Below the pieces are notes generated by a model, which had not been told where the DNA came from, did no database searches, and was given only the letters and a program-made list of their open reading frames with translations. DNA of 64,000 bases, taken from positions 1 through 64,000 of the forward strand of contig CAVZSM010000012.1 in NCBI GenBank assembly GCA_963777905.1, read 5' to 3'. The first letter of the stretch is position 1. Each line of letters begins with the position of its first letter. A program made the position numbers and the translations under genes. This document shows positions 41,427 through 50,864 of this stretch, piece by piece. This stretch comes from Trebonia sp963777905 (GTDB taxonomy: Bacteria; Actinomycetota; Actinomycetes; Streptosporangiales; Streptosporangiaceae).

Positions 41427-41855
41427 ATGGAGACGACGACGTTCACCGCGCTGTGCGAGCGGGCAGGCCGCTGGTGGACCATCCAGATTCCGCAGCTTGC
41501 GGGGCTGTCCGCGCAGGCGCGCAGCCTGGATCAGGTCGAGATCATGACCCGCCAGGTCATCGCCAGGCACCTCGGCCTCCCGCCGGAGTCGATCATGGTC
41601 GACGTCATTCCTGACGCTCCGCAGCCCGTCGCGCCTGCACTGCAAGCCCGGCACGCCGCCCGGCTGGCCGTGGAGGCGGCCGCCCTGGCGACCCGCGCCG
41701 CGCTCGAGGCACTGGCCGCCGAGGGCGTCACCTTCCATGATGCGGCGACCTTGCTTGGCCTGACGCCTGCCGAGATCGAAGTGTTCGCGCCCATGATCGG
41801 GAACGCCCCCACCATGCACACCGACTCCGGGCCGCTGCAGGTGACCGACAGGTAA
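41427..41855 (+). CDS. HicB-like antitoxin-family protein
   Basis: The 142-residue protein begins with a HicB-like partial RNase H fold: TFTALCERAGRWWTIQIPQLAGLSAQARSLDQVEIMTRQVIARHLGLPPESI (residues ~4-55). A helical C-terminal part (ALEALAAEGVTFHDAATLLGLTPAEIEVFAP) looks like a helix-turn-helix. No HicA toxin gene is adjacent on either strand, so it is an orphan or a regulator. Start ATG 41427, preceded by an in-frame TTG. Confidence 0.7.
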   Translation: METTTFTALCERAGRWWTIQIPQLAGLSAQARSLDQVEIMTRQVIARHLGLPPESIMVDVIPDAPQPVAPALQARHAARLAVEAAALATRAALEALAAEGVTFHDAATLLGLTPAEIEVFAPMIGNAPTMHTDSGPLQVTDR

Positions 41856-41899
41856 AGCCGTTGGCGGCCCGTGCCCGCGCCAATAAGGTGAGTACTGTT

Positions 41900-42715
41900 G
41901 TGAACGATTACGAGGTTATTGAGCGGATAGACGCGTTTTGCGACGCCGTGCCCAGGCAGCGTGCCCGTGCCGAGATGATCGGCCCCCTCGTGCTGTTCGT
42001 TCCCGTCGGACCCGGATGGCCGTACTACGCCCGGGCGCGGGTGGATGAGCGGCTGCCTATCGGGGCCGCCGACGTGCGTTCGGTGCGGGCCAGGCAGCGG
42101 GAACTGCTCATCCCCGAGTCATTCGAGTGGATCGGGCAGACCGCCCCGGAGATGGCCGCCGCGGCGCTCGAGGCGGGTCTCCGGGTGCACGCGCACCCGC
42201 TGCTCGTGCTCGACGCTCTCACCGCGGTTCCTGAGGTACCGCCGCGGGTCTCCGTCCGCCTCGTAGCCCCGTCTGACCCGGAACTTGACCTGGTGTGGGC
42301 GGTGCCCGGCGTGGCGTTCGCGCACCCGGGAACGGAAATCGGCGAGGCCGGCGTCACCGAGCGGGACAAGCTCGCCGCCGGGCACGACGGCGGCACCATC
42401 GAGATGCTCCGCGACCGGCTGCGGTCCGGCCGTTCGGTGCTCGCCACCGCGTCCGGGCCGAACGGGCCGCTCGCCGCCGGAAGCTACCAGCTCGCCACCG
42501 GCATCGCGGAGATCACCGGGGTCGGCGTGCTGCCGGCCAGCCGGCGCCGCGGCCTCGGCGCGGCGGTCACGCGCGCCCTCGCCTTCGACGCGCTGCAGCG
42601 CGGCGCGCGGACCATCTTCCTGTCGGCGACCGACCCGACGGTGGCGCGCATCTATGCGCGGCTGGGCTTCCGCGAGATCGGCACCGCCATGATCGCCGAG
42701 CCGCCCGACGGCTGA
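41900..42715 (+). CDS. GNAT family N-acetyltransferase (271 residues)
   Basis: GTG 41900 (VNDYEVIERIDAFCDAVPRQ) is preferred to an earlier in-frame start at 41861. The N-terminal half (to ~130) is a separate region seen in larger actinomycete GNATs; the acetyltransferase domain is at ~140-271, with EITGVGVLPASRRRGLGAAVTRALAFDALQRGARTIFLSATDPTVARIYARLGFREIGTAMI, containing the acetyl-CoA loop RRRGLG. The last 64 bp overlap the AraC-type gene on the opposite strand, tail to tail. Confidence 0.85.
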   Translation: MNDYEVIERIDAFCDAVPRQRARAEMIGPLVLFVPVGPGWPYYARARVDERLPIGAADVRSVRARQRELLIPESFEWIGQTAPEMAAAALEAGLRVHAHPLLVLDALTAVPEVPPRVSVRLVAPSDPELDLVWAVPGVAFAHPGTEIGEAGVTERDKLAAGHDGGTIEMLRDRLRSGRSVLATASGPNGPLAAGSYQLATGIAEITGVGVLPASRRRGLGAAVTRALAFDALQRGARTIFLSATDPTVARIYARLGFREIGTAMIAEPPDG

Positions 42716-43479
42716 GCGCGGACGCGGGCCAGCGCTGCCGGGGTCAGGCCGGACAGGGCGGAGCACTCGCGGGTGAGGTGGGCCTGGTCGGCGTAGCCGG
42801 CCTGGACCGCGGCGGACGCCAGGTCCGGGGGCTCGCCGGCGGCGTCGAGCATGCGGACGAAGCGCCGGAAGCGGAGCACCCGCTGCAGCGTCTTCGGGCC
42901 GTAGCCCGCCGCGGCGCGCACCCGCCTGCGGAGCTGGCGTTCGCTGAGACCTACCTCCCCGGCGATGTCTTCGGTGCGCGCCGCCGGGTCGCGCAGCAGG
43001 GCAGCGGCTTGCGAGACCGCGTGGTCGGGAGCGGCCTCCGCGATGAGCAGGCCGGCGATGTCGACCGCCCGCGCTGCTGCCTCGGCGGGAGAGAGGCCGG
43101 CGGGCAGCCGCCTGGCGGCCGCCGGCAGCAGGCCGGCGAGGGCGACGCGCTGGTCGCGGACCTCGCTGAGCGGCAGGCCGAGGACGGTTCCGCCCGCGGA
43201 CGGGCGGAACCGCACGCCGACGATGACCGTCCCTGCCTTGGTCACGGTGCGGACCGGCCCGGTGTCCGGCCCCGCCACGTAGCCGCCGATGCCCTGCTCC
43301 CAGACGAGATCACTGCACGCGTCGGGCAGCACCAGGGTCGCGCGGTCGGCGCCGTCAGGCACCACGCTGGCCCACAGGCACGCCACCGCGCCGCGCAGCG
43401 CGGCGGGCGGCGCCCACTCCGCATACCCCGGAGCGAGCCACGCGTCACCCGGCACCCAGTCCGGTTCGCGTGCGGCCAT
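42652..43479 (-). CDS. AraC family transcriptional regulator
   Basis: The 275-residue protein has an N-terminal sensor domain of the DUF6597 type (APPAALRGAVACLWASVVPDG...LPDACSDLVWEQG...GVRFRPSAGGTVLGLP) and a C-terminal AraC DNA-binding domain (~175-265) with two helix-turn-helix motifs: TEDIAGEVGLSERQLRRRVRAAAGYGPKTLQRVLRFRRFV and DLASAAVQAGYADQAHLTRECSALSGLTP. It probably senses a small molecule. It is divergent from the prenyltransferase-like gene (71-bp gap), a possible target. Confidence 0.88.
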   Translation of the reverse strand: MAAREPDWVPGDAWLAPGYAEWAPPAALRGAVACLWASVVPDGADRATLVLPDACSDLVWEQGIGGYVAGPDTGPVRTVTKAGTVIVGVRFRPSAGGTVLGLPLSEVRDQRVALAGLLPAAARRLPAGLSPAEAAARAVDIAGLLIAEAAPDHAVSQAAALLRDPAARTEDIAGEVGLSERQLRRRVRAAAGYGPKTLQRVLRFRRFVRMLDAAGEPPDLASAAVQAGYADQAHLTRECSALSGLTPAALARVRAQPSGGSAIMAVPISRKPSRA

Positions 43480-43550
43480 GAAACCAGGATGTCATGGCGC
43501 TGTCCGTTTCGTTCAATACGACGCCGGGCGGCCCGTGCTGAGATGGCCCC

Positions 43551-44415
43551 ATGAAGAAGACTCCTGACTTCGACGCGGCCGCCGAGTTCATGGCCACCCG
43601 CGCGCGGGTGCTCGACCGGCGGGTGTTCCAGCGGCTGTTCCAGGGCGGCGCCGCTGAGCCAGTCCGGGACGCGGTGGCGGCCTACCGGAACGACGACGGC
43701 GGCTTCGGCCACGCCCTCGAGCCGGACCTCCGCGCGGCGGCCAGCCAGCCAGCGGCCGTAGAAATGGCGCTCCGCATCATGGACGCCGCCGACGCGTGGG
43801 ACGAGCACCTCGTCCGCGACGCTATCGACTGGCTGACAAGCATCGCCCCATCCGAAGGCGGCGCGACATTCGTTCTGCCGACCCTGTCGCAGGGACCGCA
43901 CGCCCCCTGGTGGGTGCCCGCCGAGGGCAATCCCGTCTCGCTGATCCAGACCGGCCAGATCGCGGGCGTCCTCTACGCCCGCGGGTTCAGCCACCCGTGG
44001 CGAGACGCCGCGACCGAGGTCATGTGGCGCGGCATCGACCAGCTCACCGAGCCGAACGCCTACGAGATGTTCGGCGTCCTGGCGTTCCTCCAGCACGTCC
44101 CCGACCGCCCCCGCGCCGAGAACGCGCTGCAGCGAATCGGCCGGTCGCTTCGCGCCCTCGCCACGCTCGACCCGAACGCCGAGGGCGAGACCCACTCCCC
44201 CCTGGACTTCGCCCCGCTCCCCGACTCGATCGCCCGAGCGCTCTTCGACGACGCCACGATCGAGGCCCACCTGAACCACCTGGCAGGCGCTCAGCGCGAG
44301 GACGGCGGCTGGACCTTCAACTGGCCCGCCTGGTCGCCAGCCGCCGAAGTCCGACTGGCGAGGCTTCCTCACGGTCGACGCGCTCCGCGTGCTCCGCGCC
44401 AACGGCCGCGCGTAG
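43551..44415 (+). CDS. Terpene-cyclase/prenyltransferase alpha-alpha barrel protein, frame break near the end
   Basis: Repeats of the squalene-hopene cyclase / prenyltransferase beta-subunit type are seen: FRNDDGGF-like AYRNDDGGFGHALEPD (~45-60), ALRIMDAADAWDEHLVRDAIDWL (~75), and REDGGWTFNWPAWSP (~245-260). Near 44346-44349 one extra base shifts the frame; the natural end SDWRGFLTVDALRVLRANGRA closes at TAG 44413-44415. Without correction the protein runs on to 44450 and loses the last repeat. The catalytic DxDD of cyclases is absent, so the enzyme activity is unknown. It converges on glnE with a 9-bp gap if the corrected end is right. Confidence 0.78.
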
Positions 44416-44424
44416 TCATAGGAA

Positions 44425-47400
44425 CTAGCCGTAGAAGAGGCGATCCATAACAGACCGGGCGCGTCGAGCCGTCCGCCGGTAATCCTGCTCCAGCGCCTGC
44501 GCCGGGTCGAGGGTATCGCTCCAGCCGCCCATGCCGTCGCCGGGGATAAAGGGCTTGTAGCCGAGCAGGCGGGCCACAGCCGTGAGCTCGTCGTGCTTGG
44601 CGGGCAGCATGTCGCCAGGCCGGCCGCGGACCAGCATGATCGCGTTCCTGATCCGGGCGGCGAACTCCCAGGCCGCGCGCAGCGCGGCCGCGTCCTCGGC
44701 CCCGATGAGCCCGGCCGCGGCCGCCGCGTCCAGCGCCTCGAGCGTCCGCGTGGTGCGCAGCCCCGCGACCGCGTGGGCGTGCCCGAGCTGCAGCAGCTGG
44801 ACCGTCCACTCCACGTCCGACAGCCCGCCAGGGCCGAGCTTGACGTGCAGCGCACGGTCCGCGCCGCGCGGGATGCGTTCGGACTCCATGCGCGCCTTGA
44901 TCCGGCGGATCTCGCGCACCGCCTGCTCGCTGAGCCCGCCCGCCGGGTACCGGTGCCGATCCGCGACCGCGATGAACTCCGCGCCGAGCGGCGCGTCACC
45001 CGCCGCGAACTCCGCGCGTAGCAGCGCCTGCCATTCCCACGGCGCAGCGCGGCGTTCGTAGTACGCCCGGCACGCCGCCAGGCTGCGCACCAGCGGACCC
45101 TGGCGGCCTTCAGGCCGCAGGTCGGCGTCCACCAGCAGCGGCGGGTCCGGGGCCGGGATCTGCAGCAGCCGGCGCAGTTCCGTGCCCACCGCCTGCGCGG
45201 CCTCCGACGCGCGCCGGTCCCCGTCCGCGTCCAGACCGGGCAGCGGGTCGTGCACGAAGATCACGTCGGCGTCGCTGCCGAAGCCGACCTCGTGCCCGCC
45301 GTACCGGCCCATCGCGATCACCGCGAACCGGGTCGGCAGCGGGCCGCGCTGCTCAATTTCGATCTTCGCGATCGTCGCCGCCAGCACCGCTTCCAGCGAT
45401 GCGGTGGTGATCGCGGTCAGCGCCGCTTCCGTCTCGACCAGGCCGGTCAGCCCGAGCACCCGCGCCGCCGCGACCCGCAGCAGCTCCCGGCGGCGCAGCG
45501 ACCGCACCGCGACCGCCGCCTGTTCGGCATCTGCCTCGTGCCGCCAGGCCGCTGCCAGCATTTCGGAACGTAGGGTGGCGACTCCCCTGGGCACCAGCTC
45601 CGCGTCGTCGGCGAAGATCGCGACCGCTTCCGGCGCCCGCAGCAGCAGGCCGGTCGCGTACCGGCTGGACGCCAGCACGTGCGCGATCCGCGCGGCCGCC
45701 TTCGTCTCGTCCCGCAGCAGCCGAAGGAACCAGGGGGTCTCCCCCAGCGCCTCGCTGACCTGCCGGAAGCCGAGCAGCCCCGCGTCCGGCTCCGCCGCGT
45801 CGGCGAACCAGCCCAGCAGCACAGGCAGCAATGTCCGCTGGATCGCCGCACGGCGGCGCACCCCCGTGGTCAGCGCCTCGATGTGGCGCAGCGCGCCCGC
45901 CGGGTCGCGGTAGCCGAGCGCCTCGAGCCGGGCCCGCGCCGCTTCCGGAGTCAGCCGCACCGTGTCGCCGGGCAGCCGCGCCACGGCGTCGAGCAGCGGC
46001 CGGTAGAACAGCTTCTCGTGCAGGCGGCGCACCCGCTGCGCGTGCCTGCGCCAGGCCTCGGTGAAGGCCTCCTCAGGCGAAGTAACGGGCCCGTTCTGGC
46101 TGATTGAATTTCTCATCGCCCGAGCGAGTCGCCTGAGCACCTCGGGATCCGTCGGCAGCGTGTGCGTCCGGCGCAGCGCATGCAGCTGCAGCAAGTGCTC
46201 GGTGCGGCGCAGGAACCGGTACGCGCCGGCCAGGTCGTCGGCGTCGGCGCGGCCGACATAGCCGCCGTCCGCCAGCGCCTTGAGCGCGGGCAGCGTGGCC
46301 GGGGCGCGCAGCCGCTCGTCGGCGCGGCCGTGCACCAGCTGCAGCAGCTGGACGGCGAACTCGATGTCGCGCAGGCCGCCGGGGCCGAGCTTGAGCTCGC
46401 GGCCCGCCATGTTCTTCGGCAGCGTGGCCTCCACGCGGCGGCGCATCGCCTGCACGTCCTCGACGAAGTTCTCCCGCTGTGACGCCTGCCAGACCAGCGG
46501 GCTGACCTTGGCGACGTAGCGCTCGCCCAGGTCCAGGTCGCCGGCGGCCGCGCGGGCCTTGAGCAGCGCCTGGAACTCCCAGGTCTTGGCCCACCGGTCG
46601 TAGTACGCCAGGTGGCTGGCCAGCGTGCGGACGAGCGGGCCCTGGCGGCCTTCTGGGCGCAGGTTCGGGTCGACGGGGAAGATGCTGCCCTCAGGGGTGG
46701 ACCGCTCGCAGACCTGGATCACGCCCGCGGCCAGCTTCGTGGCCGTCCTGATGGCGGCCTCCTCCGTGCTGGCGGGCGCCGTGCTGGCGGGCGCCGTGCT
46801 GGCGGGTGCCGTGCTGGCGGGCGCTGGCTCGGCCACGAAGATCACGTCGACGTCGCTGGCGTAGTTGAGCTCGCGGGCGCCGCACTTGCCCATCGCGATG
46901 ATCGCGAGCCTGGCCGGCGCGGCGTCGGCTGGAAGCTCGGCGCGGGCGATGGCCAGGGCCGCCTCGAGGACGGCGTCGGCGAGGACGGCGAGTTCCTGGC
47001 CAACCTCGTCCACCGACGCCTTGCCGGTGAGGTCGCGGGCGGCCAGGTGCAGCACGTGGCGGCGGTAGGCGGCGGCGAGCCTGGCCGCCGGATCAGTCTT
47101 GCCCGCGTCCAGGTCGGCTCTCGGCTCGGAGCTGCCGGGATCGGCGGCCACGGCGGTCAGCAGCCCCGCACGGATCGCGGCCTGGTCCTGGCGGCGGTCG
47201 GCGTCCTGGCCGCGCAGCACGATGGTGTCTTCCGGGTGCCTGGCGAGATGGTCGGCCAGCGCCTTGCTGACGCCGAGCACCGCGGTGAGGCGGGCACTGA
47301 ACGCGGCGTCGCTGGTGAGCTGCTCGGTGAGGCCGGATTCGCGTTCGGCGATCCGCGCCAGGCCGGCCAGCGCCAGGCCGGGGTCGGCTGCCTGGGCGAG

Positions 47401-47526
47401 GGCGGTGAGCACCGGGTGGCCGTCGGCGGCTATGCCGAGGGCGGCGAGCTCACGTGCCGCGCGCGGGGCGTCGGTGAAGCCCATCCGGGCCAGCCAGCCC
47501 GCTAGGGAGGTCCGCGTGCCGCTCAC
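44425..47526 (-). CDS. glnE: Bifunctional glutamine-synthetase adenylyltransferase/deadenylase
   Basis: GTG 47526 (VSGTRTSLAGWLARMGFTDA) gives 1,033 residues; the open frame continues upstream only as antisense of the peptidase gene. The two nucleotidyltransferase domains are intact: MGKCGARELNYASDVDVIFV (deadenylase half, ~210) and MGRYGGHEVGFGSDADVIFV (adenylylase half, ~735), each with G...DxD, separated by a helical linker. GlnE modifies the Tyr of GlnA (KDLYELPP in this window). Four tandem PAST-type pentapeptides (about residues 234-253) are inserted right after the first DxD strand, an unusual place. Confidence 0.95.
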   Translation of the reverse strand: MSGTRTSLAGWLARMGFTDAPRAARELAALGIAADGHPVLTALAQAADPGLALAGLARIAERESGLTEQLTSDAAFSARLTAVLGVSKALADHLARHPEDTIVLRGQDADRRQDQAAIRAGLLTAVAADPGSSEPRADLDAGKTDPAARLAAAYRRHVLHLAARDLTGKASVDEVGQELAVLADAVLEAALAIARAELPADAAPARLAIIAMGKCGARELNYASDVDVIFVAEPAPASTAPASTAPASTAPASTEEAAIRTATKLAAGVIQVCERSTPEGSIFPVDPNLRPEGRQGPLVRTLASHLAYYDRWAKTWEFQALLKARAAAGDLDLGERYVAKVSPLVWQASQRENFVEDVQAMRRRVEATLPKNMAGRELKLGPGGLRDIEFAVQLLQLVHGRADERLRAPATLPALKALADGGYVGRADADDLAGAYRFLRRTEHLLQLHALRRTHTLPTDPEVLRRLARAMRNSISQNGPVTSPEEAFTEAWRRHAQRVRRLHEKLFYRPLLDAVARLPGDTVRLTPEAARARLEALGYRDPAGALRHIEALTTGVRRRAAIQRTLLPVLLGWFADAAEPDAGLLGFRQVSEALGETPWFLRLLRDETKAAARIAHVLASSRYATGLLLRAPEAVAIFADDAELVPRGVATLRSEMLAAAWRHEADAEQAAVAVRSLRRRELLRVAAARVLGLTGLVETEAALTAITTASLEAVLAATIAKIEIEQRGPLPTRFAVIAMGRYGGHEVGFGSDADVIFVHDPLPGLDADGDRRASEAAQAVGTELRRLLQIPAPDPPLLVDADLRPEGRQGPLVRSLAACRAYYERRAAPWEWQALLRAEFAAGDAPLGAEFIAVADRHRYPAGGLSEQAVREIRRIKARMESERIPRGADRALHVKLGPGGLSDVEWTVQLLQLGHAHAVAGLRTTRTLEALDAAAAAGLIGAEDAAALRAAWEFAARIRNAIMLVRGRPGDMLPAKHDELTAVARLLGYKPFIPGDGMGGWSDTLDPAQALEQDYRRTARRARSVMDRLFYG
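46766..46825. repeat. Four 15-bp tandem repeats inside glnE
   Basis: GTGCTGGCGGGCGCC is repeated four times, at 46766, 46781, 46796 and 46811; one copy has a single change and the last ends CGCT. On the coding strand they give repeats of APAST-type pentapeptides. Each unit is a multiple of three, so the copy number can change without breaking the frame. Confidence 0.92.
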
Positions 47527-47616
47527 GCTAGGAGCGTATACCGGATGGCCGACCTGAGCTGCGGTCCCCTGTTTGCCGTGGATCGAGTGCTCCGCGGCTT
47601 GTGATAGGCATTGGGC

Positions 47617-49464
47617 ATGGTCGATCTCATCCCGCGCAGCGTCTTGTTCGGCAACCCGGAGCGGACCAGCCCCCGGATCTCCCACGACGGGTCCCAGCTC
47701 GGCTGGATAGCGCCGAAGGACGGCGTCCTGAACGTGTGGGTCGCGCCTATCGACGAGTCCGACGGCGTCGACTGGGCGGCCGCGCGGGCGGTCACCGACG
47801 ACACGGACCGCGGGATCAGGATGTTCGGCTGGGCGTGGGACGGACGGCACCTGCTGTACGTGCAGGACGCCGGCGGTGACGAGAACTGGCGGCTGTACGA
47901 CGTCGACCTGGTCACCGGGGAGCGCAGGGACCTGACGCCGTTCGAGAAGATCCACGCGCAGATCATCGGGTCGAGCAAGCGGCGCCCGACCGAGGTGCTC
48001 GTCGGGATGAACGCGGACAACCCGCAGTTGCATGACGTGTACCGGCTGGACCTGGTGACCGGGAACCTGGTCAAGGAGATCGAGAACCCGGGGTACGCCG
48101 GCTGGCTGGCCGACGAGGACCTCGTGGTGCGCTGCGCGCTCGCGCCGCTGCCCGACGGGTCCCTGGACGTGCTGGTCCGGGATTCGGCGTCGGCGGACTG
48201 GCGGACGCTGCTGACCATCCCCGCCGAGGACGTGACGTCCAGCGACGTGGTGTCGTTCAGCGGAGACGGCAGGTCGCTGGTGATGATCAGCGCGGCAGGG
48301 GCCGACACCGGGCGGCTGACGCGGGTCGACCTCGCGACCGGCGCGACCACGGTGCTCGCCGAGGACCCCGAGGCGGACGTCGCCGGGGCCGTGCTGGACC
48401 CGGACACCCGGGACCCGCAAATCGTCATGATTCTCAAGGACCGGATGACCTATGTCGTGCTCGACCCGTCGGTCGAAGACGACCTGAAGGCGATTCGCGG
48501 GCTGCACCCTGGCGACCCGATGTTCCTCGGGCGGGACGAGGCCGACCAGACGTGGCTGGTCGGCTTCAATGTCGACGCCGGGTCGCTCACCTTCTACATG
48601 TACGACCGTGCGTCGAAGTCCGGCCGGCTGCTGTTCGAGGCGCGGCCCGCGCTGTCGTCGTACACGCTGGCGGCGATGGAGCCGTTCTCGTTCACGGCCA
48701 GGGACGGGCTGGAGATCCACGGCTACGTGACGTTCCCGCCCGGGGAGGGCCGGTCGTCGCTGCCGGCCGTGCTTGACGTGCACGGCGGCCCGCAGGTACG
48801 AGACAGCTGGGGGTACAACCCTGAGGCGCAGTGGTTCGCCAACCGGGGCTACCTGTGCGTCCAGGTCAACTACCGCGGCTCCACCGGGTACGGGAAGGCG
48901 TTCGTCGCCGCCGGGGACCGCGAGTGGGGCGGCAAGATGCACGACGACCTGATCGACGCGGTCTCGTACATCACCGGCCAGGGCTGGGCCGACCCGTCGC
49001 GGGTGGCCATCTACGGCGGTTCGTACGGCGGGTACGCGGCGCTGGTGGGTGCCGCGTTCACGCCCGGCGTCTTCCGCTGCGCGGTGGACATCGTCGGGCC
49101 GTCCAACCTGAAGACGCTGCTCGAGACCGTCCCGCCCTACTGGGCGCCGATGATCGCCCAGCTGTACCGGCGGGTGGGGAACCCGGAGACGGACGCCGAG
49201 TTCCTGTGGTCGCGGTCGCCGCTGTCCCGGGCGCGCGACATCAGGATCCCGCTGCTGATCGCGCAGGGCGCGAACGACCCGCGGGTCAAGCAGGCCGAGT
49301 CGGAGCAGATCGTCGCCGCCCTGACGGAAGCCGGGATCGAGCACGAGTACCTGCTGTTCCCCGACGAGGGGCACGGGTTCGCCAAGCCGGAGAACCGGAT
49401 CAGGTTCTACACGGCCGCCGAGCGGTTCCTCGCCAGGTACCTGGGCGGGCGCTACGAGGAGTAG
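47617..49464 (+). CDS. S9 family prolyl oligopeptidase-like peptidase
   Basis: ATG 47617 gives 615 residues (MVDLIPRSVLFGNPERTSPR); a TTG two codons earlier is unlikely. The N-terminal beta-propeller runs to ~365 (repeated WAWDGRHLLYVQDAGGDENWRLYDVDL-like blades). The alpha/beta hydrolase domain has nucleophile Ser in YGGSYGGYAALVG (~470), Asp in AQGANDPRVKQAE (~550) and His in FPDEGHGFAKPE (~585). Substrates are small peptides or acylated amino acids. No signal peptide is seen, so it is cytosolic. It is divergent from glnE. Confidence 0.92.
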   Translation: MVDLIPRSVLFGNPERTSPRISHDGSQLGWIAPKDGVLNVWVAPIDESDGVDWAAARAVTDDTDRGIRMFGWAWDGRHLLYVQDAGGDENWRLYDVDLVTGERRDLTPFEKIHAQIIGSSKRRPTEVLVGMNADNPQLHDVYRLDLVTGNLVKEIENPGYAGWLADEDLVVRCALAPLPDGSLDVLVRDSASADWRTLLTIPAEDVTSSDVVSFSGDGRSLVMISAAGADTGRLTRVDLATGATTVLAEDPEADVAGAVLDPDTRDPQIVMILKDRMTYVVLDPSVEDDLKAIRGLHPGDPMFLGRDEADQTWLVGFNVDAGSLTFYMYDRASKSGRLLFEARPALSSYTLAAMEPFSFTARDGLEIHGYVTFPPGEGRSSLPAVLDVHGGPQVRDSWGYNPEAQWFANRGYLCVQVNYRGSTGYGKAFVAAGDREWGGKMHDDLIDAVSYITGQGWADPSRVAIYGGSYGGYAALVGAAFTPGVFRCAVDIVGPSNLKTLLETVPPYWAPMIAQLYRRVGNPETDAEFLWSRSPLSRARDIRIPLLIAQGANDPRVKQAESEQIVAALTEAGIEHEYLLFPDEGHGFAKPENRIRFYTAAERFLARYLGGRYEE

Positions 49465-49510
49465 GCGCGGTGATTGCGGCCGCGCCGCGTTACGAGAAGA
49501 ATCTCTGAAC

Positions 49511-50221
49511 ATGCGGGGCGGTTCGCGGTTCGCGGCGGTGAGCGGTGCGTGCTGCGGTGCCGCCGCTGCCCTGCTGCTGGCGGGCTGCCATCCGCTGCCC
49601 CAGCTCGGGACCACGCACAACCCGCCCGCGAAGGTCTACACGGTCACCGGGCGGGTGACGACGGTGGTCATCAAGGGCGGCTCGGGCAGTATCGACGTCA
49701 CGGGCGGCAGCCGCGGCACGATCGGCGTGTCAGAGGCCGCGTCGTATGGCAAGACGCCGCCGGCGGTGACGCACGTGATCTCCGGGACCACGCTGACGCT
49801 CTCCTACACCTGCCCGTCGGAATTCGTGTGCGGCGTCTCCTACGACGTCCAGGTGCCGCGCGGCGTGGCGGTCCGGGTGTCAACCGCCGCGGGGCCGATC
49901 ACGCTGACGTCGCTGGCCGGACCGGTCAGCGCGCAGACCAGCGCCGGACTGATCACGGCGATCAGCCTCAGCTCGCCGACCGCCACGCTGAAGTCGAACG
50001 CGGGCGGCATCGACGCGACGTTCTCGGCGGCGCCGTCGTCCGTGCACGCGTCGACCAACGTCGGTCCGATCACGCTGGCCGTGCCCGGCTCCGCGGCGTA
50101 CCAGATCAACACGCACGCCTACGTCGGCTCGAGCACCGTCACCGTGCCCAAGAACCCGGCCTCGCCGCACGTCATCTCCGCCAGCTCCGACCTCGGCAGC
50201 ATCACGATCAGCCCGTCGTGA
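49511..50221 (+). CDS. Lipoprotein with DUF4097-like beta-helix
   Basis: The 236-residue protein has a signal segment with lipobox LLAGC (Cys26). The mature part is a repeating beta pattern (VTTVVIKGGSGSIDVTGGSRG, TAAGPITLTSLAGPVSAQTSAGLITAISLSSPTATLKSNAGGIDATFSAAPSSVHASTNVGPITLAVPG), as in DUF4097/DUF4098 putative adhesins. It is lipid-anchored outside the cell; the function is unknown. It follows the S9 peptidase gene by 46 bp and may share its message. Confidence 0.83.
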   Translation: MRGGSRFAAVSGACCGAAAALLLAGCHPLPQLGTTHNPPAKVYTVTGRVTTVVIKGGSGSIDVTGGSRGTIGVSEAASYGKTPPAVTHVISGTTLTLSYTCPSEFVCGVSYDVQVPRGVAVRVSTAAGPITLTSLAGPVSAQTSAGLITAISLSSPTATLKSNAGGIDATFSAAPSSVHASTNVGPITLAVPGSAAYQINTHAYVGSSTVTVPKNPASPHVISASSDLGSITISPS

Positions 50222-50286
50222 CACCTGGCCGCGGGACGGGCACCGTCGCTCAGTTGGCGCTCACCCCGGACAGGTGAACCGGGCGC

Positions 50287-50823
50287 CTACCGCGATCCGG
50301 CGCGCTTGCTGTCGCGTCTGGCCTGCTGGCGCGCGCCCGCGGCGAGCGTTCCCGCGCGGTCCCGCTCAGTGGCCGGATTGCGCAGCGCGCGGTCCCCGGT
50401 GCGGCCGGCGGGGGCGGCGGAGCCGGGACCGCGCTGGCCGGGCACCATCTCCCCAGCGCCCGGCCGGTTACCCTGCTTCGCGGCCCTGGCCAGCGCCAGC
50501 CGCTCGGCGCGCAGCGCCGCGGCGGACTGCGCGGCCAGCACCGCGACCCGCCGGCTGACCCGGGAAAGGGCGCGTTCGAACGCCTCCGCTTTCTGCGCGG
50601 CACGCGCGTTCTCCGGCCGCGCGCCGCCGCGGCCGCCGTGCTCGGCCACCCGGGCGCTCGCGCCCCGCCGGTACTGGCTGAGGTACTTGCCGCGGGCCCG
50701 CCTTATCCGGGTTTCGAGGTCGATGGCGGCGTCCTCGTCAAGTGCCGCGAGCGCCTCGCGGCTGGTTTCCTCGATGAGCAGCTTCTCGCTCTCGTTGAGC
50801 ACCGCTCGCGTGGCTGCGTCCAT
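50287..50823 (-). CDS. Hypothetical actinobacterial helical protein
   Basis: The 178-residue protein starts with a clear helical domain (TRAVLNESEKLLIEETSREALAALDEDAAIDLETRIRRARGKYLSQYRRGASARV), then a long Ala/Arg-rich helix and a basic disordered end. It has no membrane span or known catalytic motif. The N-terminal part looks conserved in actinomycetes, but I cannot name a family. It lies 41 bp downstream of glnA2 and on the same strand. Confidence 0.68.
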   Translation of the reverse strand: MDAATRAVLNESEKLLIEETSREALAALDEDAAIDLETRIRRARGKYLSQYRRGASARVAEHGGRGGARPENARAAQKAEAFERALSRVSRRVAVLAAQSAAALRAERLALARAAKQGNRPGAGEMVPGQRGPGSAAPAGRTGDRALRNPATERDRAGTLAAGARQQARRDSKRAGSR

Positions 50824-50864
50824 CTCGCCCCCTTGCCCTACGGTGACAGCTTAGGCCGATGCCG

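Noticed and set aside
44425..49620. Very long minus-strand open frame of 1,731 codons
   Set aside because: Only the part below 47526 is GlnE. The rest lies antisense to the S9 peptidase gene and has no protein-like pattern; it is open only because of high GC.
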